NCBI GenBank assembly: GCA_015234495.1
Contig: JADGMZ010000319.1
Location: 1-13,094, forward strand
Direction: 5' to 3'
Length of the DNA: 13,094 bases
Source: Brevundimonas sp.
GTDB taxonomy: Bacteria > Pseudomonadota > Alphaproteobacteria > Caulobacterales > Caulobacteraceae
In this document: piece after piece, positions 1 to 5,534 of the stretch
Layout: every line of letters starts with the position of its first letter
Position numbering within the stretch: position 1 is the stretch's first letter
The notes under the pieces: generated by a model
Told to the model about the DNA's origin: nothing
The model's input: the letters and a program-made list of their open reading frames with translations, nothing else
Database searches by the model: none
Translations under genes and position numbers: made by a program

Positions 1-164
1 CCGAGATCTACGCCGACGCGGCGGGCGCCAACTACACCACCAACCGCGAGGCCATCGACATCTCCACCCGCGAGGTGACCTCGGCCGACACCCTGACCCT
101 GCGCCTCGCCCCCGGCGGCGGCCAGGCCATCCGCTTCGTACCGCTCGGTCGGGCGCGACGGTAA
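1..164 (+). CDS. C-terminal end of probable GH97 alpha-glucosidase (SusB-like), 5' truncated
   Basis: The reading frame begins at base 3 and ends at TAA 162-164, giving 53 residues. They read as an all-beta C-terminal domain: IYADAAGANYTTN, then VTSADTLTLRLAPGGGQAIRF. The pattern 'YADG.(D/N)A.(Y/W).TN', a D-T-L-x-(L/I)-R-L strand, then (A/P)-G-G-G-x-A-I-R-(F/L) is typical of the extreme C-terminus of GH97 retaining or inverting alpha-glucosidases (SusB type). The catalytic TIM barrel is off the left edge, so activity cannot be judged. The next genes on the same strand are a sugar MFS transporter and a GH15 enzyme, which supports a role in maltodextrin breakdown, probably periplasmic. Identification rests on about 50 residues and on context; another beta-sandwich-ended glycosidase is possible. 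Confidence 0.6.
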   Translation, partial: EIYADAAGANYTTNREAIDISTREVTSADTLTLRLAPGGGQAIRFVPLGRARR

Positions 165-199
165 TGGCGATGGCGACGGGCGCGGCCGGCATCTCTTCT

Positions 200-240
200 C
201 CCTTCCCCCTCGATGGGGGAAGGGCCGGGGATGGGGGTGG
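200..240 (+). repeat. Hairpin-forming intergenic repeat, copy A
   Basis: A perfect 10-bp stem (CCCTTCCCCC at 200-209 with GGGGGAAGGG at 215-224) encloses loop TCGAT. It is followed by a G-rich flank (CCGGGGATGGGGGTGG). The same architecture recurs in the opposite orientation at 325-363, so this looks like a REP-like interspersed element rather than a one-off terminator. It lies 36 nt past the GH97-like stop, has no T-tract, and sits in the 220-bp gap before the transporter gene. Confidence 0.7.
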
Positions 241-324
241 AGGCAGACTGGGTCCAGGGGAGACGCGCGAGGCTCCGTCGAAACAGCCGGCCGCGCCTCA
301 CGCGCCTGATTGGTCAAACCCTGC

Positions 325-363
325 GTTCACCCCCACCCAACCCTCCCCCGTCGAGGGGGAGGG
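325..363 (-). repeat. Hairpin-forming intergenic repeat, copy B (inverted relative to copy A)
   Basis: A perfect 9-bp stem (CCCTCCCCC at 341-349 with GGGGGAGGG at 355-363) encloses loop GTCGA, preceded by CACCCCCACCCAA. Read on the minus strand it matches copy A at 200-240: stem, TCGAY loop, stem, then a G-rich tail ending GGGGGTG. The right edge is only 21 nt before the transporter ATG, so the stem would sit in the 5' untranslated part of that cistron or between two cistrons of one operon. There it could trim, stabilise or attenuate the mRNA (inference). Confidence 0.7.
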
Positions 364-384
364 CTTCACAAGCGGACAGGCTCG

Positions 385-1911
385 ATGACAACGGCGGAGG
401 CGCCAGAACCCATGGCCACCCGCCCCCGCCTCAGCGGGTGGTCGATCTGGAACATGTGCGTCGGCTTCTTCGGCATCCAGATCGGCTTCGGCCTGCAGAA
501 CGCCAACACCAGCCGCATCTTCCAGACCCTCGGAGCCGAGGTCGACAGCCTCGCCATCCTGTGGATCGCGGCGCCCCTGACCGGCCTGCTGGTCCAGCCC
601 ATCGTCGGCCATTTCAGCGACCGCACATGGACCCGGCTCGGCAGGCGGCGGCCCTACTTCCTCGTCGGCGCCATCCTCACGACGCTGGCACTGGTGGTCA
701 TGCCGCATTCGCCCTGGCTGTGGATGGCCGCCTCCATGCTCTGGATCATGGACGCCTCGATCAACATCACCATGGAGCCGTTCCGCGCCTTCGTCGGCGA
801 CAACCTGCCGGCGGAGCAGCGCACCACCGGCTATGCGATGCAGAGCTTCTTCATCGGCGCCGGCGCCGTGTTCGCCTCCTGCTTGCCATGGGTCCTGACC
901 AACTGGTTCTCCATCGCCGCGACAGCCCCCGAGGGCGTGGTGCCGATGGCGGTGCGCATCTCCTTCTACGTCGGCGCCGCCGCCCTGCTGGCGGCGGTGC
1001 TGTGGACCGTCTTCACCACCCGAGAATACAGCCCCGAACAGATCGACGCCTTCGAGGCCGCGCGCGACGGCGACCACGCCCCCGCCGCCGCCCGCTCGCA
1101 GACCGCCTGGTACACGGGCGGCGTCGCCTGGGCCTTCGCGGGCGCCCTCGGCATCGGCCTCGTGGCCCTGCTGGACCTGCAGAAGGAGGTCTTCGTCCTC
1201 GCCGGATTCGTTCTCGCCTTCGGCCTGCTGCAGATGCTGGTCGGCGGCCTCGCCGCCGCGGGCCGGTCGAACGCCCTGACCGACATCATGGGCGACATCT
1301 TCGCCATGCCGAAGACGATGCAGGGCCTCGCCATCGTCCAGTTCTTCAGCTGGTTCGCCCTGTTCTCCATGTGGATCTACCTGACCCCGGCCGTCACCGC
1401 CGTGCACTACGCCTCGCCCGACCCGACCTCGGCCGGCTACGGCGAGGGGGCCAACTGGGTCGGCGTGCTGATGGGCGTCTACAACGGCGTCGCCGCCCTC
1501 GCCGCCTTCCTGATCCCGGTCATCGCCTGGCGCACCGGCCTGCGCGGCGCCCACGCCATCAACCTGACCCTCGGCGCCGCCGGGTTCCTCGGCGTCTTCC
1601 TGATCCGCGATCCGCAGTGGCTGTGGCTGCCGATGATCGGCGTCGGCTTCGCCTGGGCCAGCATCGTGTCGATGCCCTACGCCATCCTCGCCAACGCCGT
1701 GCCGGGCCGGAAGATGGGCGTCTACATGGGGGTCTTCAACATCTTCATCGTCGTGCCCCAGCTGGTCGCCGCCACCATCCTCGGCGCCGTGCTCAACGCC
1801 TTCTTCGGCGCCCAGCCGATCTGGGCCCTCGCCCTCGGCGCCGTCAGCTTCCTCATCGCCGCCGGTGGCAGTCTGCTGGTCCCCGTCGCCCCTTCCGTCG
1901 TCCGTCCGTGA
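385..1911 (+). CDS. MFS sugar transporter (GPH/SLC45-like, maltose/maltodextrin type)
   Basis: A 508-residue inner-membrane protein with about 12 hydrophobic segments. It most likely imports maltose or a related glucoside with a cation. An MFS motif A-like loop, GHFSDRTWTRLGRRRP (residues 75-90), follows TM2. NTSRIFQTLGA (41-51), IMDASINITMEPFRAFVGD (121-139) and RTTGYAMQSFFIG (146-158) are typical of the SLC45/sucrose-maltose branch, which includes the Caulobacter MalY transporter (family knowledge). The start is uncertain. ATG 385 has only a weak purine stretch upstream, while in-frame ATG 412 (MATRPRL) has GGAGG at 396-400 at 11-nt spacing and would give 499 residues; both keep every membrane segment. 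The stop at 1909-1911 lies 8 nt before the GH15 gene, implying one operon. Substrate is inferred from neighbours, not from visible binding residues. Confidence 0.88.
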   Translation: MTTAEAPEPMATRPRLSGWSIWNMCVGFFGIQIGFGLQNANTSRIFQTLGAEVDSLAILWIAAPLTGLLVQPIVGHFSDRTWTRLGRRRPYFLVGAILTTLALVVMPHSPWLWMAASMLWIMDASINITMEPFRAFVGDNLPAEQRTTGYAMQSFFIGAGAVFASCLPWVLTNWFSIAATAPEGVVPMAVRISFYVGAAALLAAVLWTVFTTREYSPEQIDAFEAARDGDHAPAAARSQTAWYTGGVAWAFAGALGIGLVALLDLQKEVFVLAGFVLAFGLLQMLVGGLAAAGRSNALTDIMGDIFAMPKTMQGLAIVQFFSWFALFSMWIYLTPAVTAVHYASPDPTSAGYGEGANWVGVLMGVYNGVAALAAFLIPVIAWRTGLRGAHAINLTLGAAGFLGVFLIRDPQWLWLPMIGVGFAWASIVSMPYAILANAVPGRKMGVYMGVFNIFIVVPQLVAATILGAVLNAFFGAQPIWALALGAVSFLIAAGGSLLVPVAPSVVRP

Positions 1912-1919
1912 GTTTCGCC

Positions 1920-4325
1920 ATGCGTCTTTCCCTCCTGCTGTCCGGCGCCGCCGCCCTCGCCCTGTCCACCGCCCCCGCCGCGGCCCAGACCGCCCCCGGC
2001 GCGCCCGGCGACACCCCCACCTGGGTCAATGCCGCCAAGACCGGCGCTGGCGCGTCCTACGAAGCCTACGTCGACGGCCAGTACCGCGACGGCGGCCCGA
2101 CCGGCGACGTCTCGCGCGTCTGGTTCTCCATCGCCGACGGCGTGCTGACCGAGACCATGTACGGCCTCATCCACGAGGCCCAGATCAAGCAGCTCCGCTT
2201 CGCCGTGGTCACCGAGGACGGCCTGTCGGTCGAGGGAACCGACACCACCCACCGCACCGAATATCTGCACACGGACGCGAACGGCCGTCCGCTGTCGCCG
2301 GCGTATCGGGTCCTCACCACCGACAAGACTGGCCGCTACGAGATCGAGAAGCGGATCTACACCGATCCGGACGGGCAGGCGCTGGTGGTGCGGACCGCCA
2401 TTCGGGCGCTCAAGGGCGACGTCACCCCCTACCTGCTGCTCGAGCCGCACATGGCCAACACGGGCGTGGGCGATCGCGGCGACGTGTGGAACACCGAGGC
2501 CTCCGCGGAGGGCGACCTGATTGTCGAAGCAGGCGCCGCGCTGCATGCGTCGGAAGGCGACGTGCACCTCTCCCTTGAAACGGCCAAGGCCTTCTCGGCC
2601 GTCAGCGTCGGCTTTGTCGGCGTGTCGGACGGCCTGACCGATCTCGGCGACGGGAGGCTGGACAACCTTTATCGGACCACCGGCGACCAGACCGGCAACA
2701 TCATGCTGACCGGTCAACTCCCGACGATCCGCGAGGGCGAGACCTACGAGCAGGACTTCGTCATCGGGTTCGGATCGAACCAGCGGCTCGCGCGGGTGGC
2801 TGCATGGCAGACCATGGAGACCGGCCTCGACGAAGTCCTCCGCCGCTTCAACGGCGAGGGCGAGCACGTCGGCTGGGAGGACTACATCGCCTCCCTCGAC
2901 CAGCTCCCCCGCCTCTCCGAACAGTCCACCGACGGCGGGAAACTCGCCCACGTCTCCGCCCTGATGCTCAAGGTGCTGGAGGACCGCACCCATGCCGGCG
3001 CCCTGATCGCCTCGCTCAGCAATCCGTGGGGCGACACCGTCGACGCCACCAACCCGTCGACCGGCTACAAGGCCGTCTGGCCGCGCGACTTCTACCAGGT
3101 GGCCATGGCCCTGCTGGCGCTGGGAGACACGGAGACGCCGCTGGCCGCCTTCCGCTACCTGCCGCAGGTGCAGGTGCGCGCCGACACGCCGGGCAATACC
3201 GGCGCCACCGGCTGGTTCCTGCAGAAGACCTGGGTCGACGGCACCATCGAATGGGTGGGCGTGCAGCTGGACCAGACCGCCATGCCCATCATGCTGGGCT
3301 GGAAGCTGTGGAAGGCCGGCCTCGTCTCCGACGCCGAGATAGCGCGCATGTACGCCGACATGATCAAGCCCGCCGCCGACTTCCTCGTCGACGGCGGCAC
3401 GGTGGGCATCCTGTGGAATGACCGGACGATCTCCCCGCCGTGGACCCAGCAGGAGCGCTGGGAGGAGCAGGAGGGCCACTCCCCCTCCACCACCGCCGCC
3501 GTCATCGCCGGCCTGGTCACCGCCGCCGACATCGCCCGCGCCACGGGCGACGCCGCCTCGGCCGCCCGCTACCAGGCCGCCGCCGACGACTATGAGTCGA
3601 AGATCGAGGCGCGGATGTTCACCACCTCCGGCGACTGGGGCGACGGCCGCTACTTCCTGCGCCTCAGCCGCAACGAGGACCCCAACGACAAGGCCCCGCT
3701 GGGCGACAACAACGGCCAGCACGGCGCGCCCGAGGACCGCGTCGTCGACGGCGGCTTCCTCGAACTGGTCCGCTACGGCGTCCGCGCCCCTGACGCGCCC
3801 TCCATCCTCGCAAGCCTGCCCGAATACGACGACCAGAGCCGCGAAGACCGCTTCCGCGTCCGCTACGATATCAACGGCGTCCCCGCCTTTCGCCGCTACG
3901 GCAACGACGGTTACGGCGAACAGACCGACACCGGCGGCAACTACGGCGTCGGCGGCGAGATGCACCCCGGCCAGCGCGGCCGCCTGTGGCCCTTCTTCAC
4001 CGGCGAGCGCGGCCATTACGAACTGGCCGCGACGCTGCACACCCCCTCGGCCGACGCGCAGTGGACCGAGGCCCAGCTGAACGGCGTCCGCCACACCTGG
4101 GTGCGCGGCATGGAGAGCTTCGCCAACGGCGGCCTGCTGCTGCCCGAACAGGCCTGGGACGGCGTCGGGCACCCCACCGCCCACGACTACCAGCCGGGTC
4201 AGGGCACCAACTCCGCCACCCCGCTGGCCTGGACCCACGCCGAATATATCAAGCTGCTCCGCTCGCTGGCCGACCGTCGGGTGTGGGACCGCTACCAGCC
4301 GGTGGAGGCGAGGTACGCCCGTTAG
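1920..4325 (+). CDS. Glucan 1,4-alpha-glucosidase (glucoamylase), GH15 with glucodextranase-like N domain, secreted
   Basis: An 801-residue exo-acting enzyme predicted to release glucose from the non-reducing ends of alpha-glucans. MRLSLLLSGAAALALS and the following Ala-rich stretch form a signal peptide with a likely cut after A22 (AAA|Q). Residues about 30-310 match the beta-sandwich N-domain of bacterial glucoamylases and glucodextranases (TPTWVNAAKTGAG, SRVWFSIADGVLTETMYG). The rest is an (alpha/alpha)6 barrel: YKAVWPRDFYQ (WPRD at 387-390), DGTIEWVGVQLDQTA, then QQERWEEQEGHSPST with E515, right after W514, as the expected general acid. Near the end, ESFANGGLLLPEQAWDG carries E743 as the expected base. 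Both catalytic glutamates are present and length is normal. Starting 8 nt after the transporter with a poor Shine-Dalgarno, it may be translationally coupled. Glucodextranase (alpha-1,6) specificity cannot be excluded. Confidence 0.93.
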   Translation: MRLSLLLSGAAALALSTAPAAAQTAPGAPGDTPTWVNAAKTGAGASYEAYVDGQYRDGGPTGDVSRVWFSIADGVLTETMYGLIHEAQIKQLRFAVVTEDGLSVEGTDTTHRTEYLHTDANGRPLSPAYRVLTTDKTGRYEIEKRIYTDPDGQALVVRTAIRALKGDVTPYLLLEPHMANTGVGDRGDVWNTEASAEGDLIVEAGAALHASEGDVHLSLETAKAFSAVSVGFVGVSDGLTDLGDGRLDNLYRTTGDQTGNIMLTGQLPTIREGETYEQDFVIGFGSNQRLARVAAWQTMETGLDEVLRRFNGEGEHVGWEDYIASLDQLPRLSEQSTDGGKLAHVSALMLKVLEDRTHAGALIASLSNPWGDTVDATNPSTGYKAVWPRDFYQVAMALLALGDTETPLAAFRYLPQVQVRADTPGNTGATGWFLQKTWVDGTIEWVGVQLDQTAMPIMLGWKLWKAGLVSDAEIARMYADMIKPAADFLVDGGTVGILWNDRTISPPWTQQERWEEQEGHSPSTTAAVIAGLVTAADIARATGDAASAARYQAAADDYESKIEARMFTTSGDWGDGRYFLRLSRNEDPNDKAPLGDNNGQHGAPEDRVVDGGFLELVRYGVRAPDAPSILASLPEYDDQSREDRFRVRYDINGVPAFRRYGNDGYGEQTDTGGNYGVGGEMHPGQRGRLWPFFTGERGHYELAATLHTPSADAQWTEAQLNGVRHTWVRGMESFANGGLLLPEQAWDGVGHPTAHDYQPGQGTNSATPLAWTHAEYIKLLRSLADRRVWDRYQPVEARYAR

Positions 4326-4354
4326 CCCCACCTGCCGCCGTCGGGCGTCTGGAG

Positions 4355-4373
4355 CGGCCCACGAACAGGGCCG
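4355..4373 (+). terminator. Possible transcription-end hairpin after the GH15 gene
   Basis: CGGCCC (4355-4360) and GGGCCG (4368-4373) form a 6-bp perfect stem with a 7-nt loop, 29 nt downstream of the glucoamylase stop. No T-tract follows, so an intrinsic terminator is not proven. It may equally be the first half of the composite repeat that continues at 4385. Confidence 0.35.
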
Positions 4374-4384
4374 TCCTGCCTCCG

Positions 4385-4407
4385 ATCCCCGGGTCAGGCC
4401 CGAGGAT
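4385..4407. repeat. REP-like palindrome of the 'CCCGAGGAT' type
   Basis: ATCCCCGGG (4385-4393) pairs with CCCGAGGAT (4399-4407), with one C-A mismatch, around loop TCAGG. Extragenic palindromes built on ATCCTCGGG...CCCGAGGAT are common in alphaproteobacterial intergenic spaces (general recollection). It lies in the 130-bp gap between the glucoamylase and epimerase genes and supports a transcription-unit boundary there. Confidence 0.6.
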
Positions 4408-4455
4408 GACGACTCGGGAGTGGCGGTCCGGTCGCAGCGGCGGTAACGAGGACGA

Positions 4456-5475
4456 ATGAGCAACGGCCCCGTCCTCGTCACCGGCTCGGCCGGCTTCATC
4501 GGCTTCCACACCGCGCAGCGCCTGCTGGCGCGCGGCGAGACGGTGATCGGCGTCGACAACCTGAACAGCTATTACGACCCGGCGCTCAAACACGCCCGGC
4601 TGGAGCGGCTGCGGGCCCAGCCGAACTACATCCACCACACCCTCGACCTCGCCGACCGCGAGGCCATGCGCGCCCTGTTCGCCGAACACGCGCCGCGCCG
4701 CATCGTCCACCTCGGAGCCCAGGCCGGCATCCGCTATAGCGTCGAGAATCCCGAGACCTACGTCGACTCCAACGTGGTCGGCTTCCTGACCGTGCTGGAG
4801 GGCGCCCGCGCGGTTCAGGCGGAGCACCTCGTCTTCGCCTCGACCAGTTCGGTCTATGGCGCCTCGGCCGCCCTGCCCTTCTCGGTCGAACAGGGCGTCG
4901 CCCACCCGCTCAACGTCTACGCCGCCACCAAGATCGCCAACGAGGCGATGGCCCACTCCTACGCCTACGTTTTCGGCATCCCCTCGACCGGCCTGCGCTT
5001 CTTCACCGTCTACGGCCCGTGGGGCCGGCCGGACATGGCGCTGTTCAAATTCACCCGCGCCATCCTCGAGGGCCGGCCGATCGACGTCTATGGCGAGGGC
5101 GCCATGGAGCGCGACTTCACCTTCATCGACGACATCGTCGACGGGGTGGTCGCCGCGCTGGATGACGTCCCGGGCAAGGACCCGGCCTGGCGCGCCGACG
5201 CCCCCGGCCAGGCCACCAGCGGCGTCGCCCCCTGGCGACTGCTCAACCTCGGCGCTGGCCGCCGCGAGAAGCTGTCGCGCTACATCAAGGTGCTGGAACA
5301 GGCGCTCGGGAAGAAGGCCGTGCTCAACGTCCTGCCCACCCAGGAGGGCGAGATGACCCGCACCGAAGCCGGCGTGGCCGAAACCCGGGCCGCCCTCGGC
5401 TACGACCCGAAGACCCCCATCGACGTCGGCGTGAAACGCTTCGTCGACTGGTACCGCGACTTCTACGGCGTCTGA
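4456..5475 (+). CDS. NAD-dependent epimerase, UDP-glucuronate 4-epimerase type (extended SDR)
   Basis: A 339-residue cytoplasmic sugar-nucleotide epimerase, most likely interconverting UDP-glucuronate and UDP-galacturonate for surface polysaccharide. The N-terminal Rossmann motif is GSAGFIG (residues 10-16), followed by GVDNLNSYYDPALKHARLERL, a signature of the CapI/LspL branch. Catalytic residues are visible: T130 in FASTSSVYG (the Ser/Thr position four before the Tyr), Y155 and K159 in YAATK. GLRFFTVYGPWGRPDMALFKF and YGEGAMERDFTFIDDIV are also typical of uronate epimerases. ATG is preceded by GAGGA at 4448-4452 with a tight 3-nt spacing. The gene stands alone: 130 bp with repeats before it, convergent with the protease gene after it. 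Exact substrate (UDP-GlcA versus UDP-Glc/GlcNAc) is inferred from the branch signature. Confidence 0.88.
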   Translation: MSNGPVLVTGSAGFIGFHTAQRLLARGETVIGVDNLNSYYDPALKHARLERLRAQPNYIHHTLDLADREAMRALFAEHAPRRIVHLGAQAGIRYSVENPETYVDSNVVGFLTVLEGARAVQAEHLVFASTSSVYGASAALPFSVEQGVAHPLNVYAATKIANEAMAHSYAYVFGIPSTGLRFFTVYGPWGRPDMALFKFTRAILEGRPIDVYGEGAMERDFTFIDDIVDGVVAALDDVPGKDPAWRADAPGQATSGVAPWRLLNLGAGRREKLSRYIKVLEQALGKKAVLNVLPTQEGEMTRTEAGVAETRAALGYDPKTPIDVGVKRFVDWYRDFYGV

Positions 5476-5484
5476 CGCAAGCGA

Positions 5485-5514
5485 AAGGGCGGAGCCGTCG
5501 CCGGCCCCGCCCTT
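5485..5514. terminator. Shared hairpin terminator between convergent epimerase and M16 genes
   Basis: AAGGGCGG-A-GCCG (5485-5497) pairs with CGGC-C-CCGCCCTT (5502-5514) around loop TCGC. That is a 12-bp stem with one A-C mismatch, 9 nt after the epimerase stop and 20 nt past the protease stop. On the minus strand the stem is followed by TTTCGCTT, a short U-rich tail; on the plus strand the tail is weaker. It probably ends transcription from both sides. Confidence 0.7.
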
Positions 5515-5534
5515 GGCTGTCGTCTCCGCGATGA

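Noticed and set aside
298..1554. Minus-strand frame opposite the transporter
   Set aside because: Gly/Asp/His-rich shadow of membrane-segment codons; no initiation signal or family features.
213..1919. 569-codon in-frame extension upstream of the glucoamylase start
   Set aside because: The extension is Arg/Pro-rich and out of frame with the well-supported transporter. A signal peptide begins at ATG 1920, so the gene starts there.
1722..4559. 945-residue open frame on the minus strand opposite the glucoamylase gene
   Set aside because: It is a GC-bias shadow. The plus strand encodes a complete GH15 enzyme with both catalytic motifs, and the antisense product is Gly/Val/Ala-rich with no recognisable domain.
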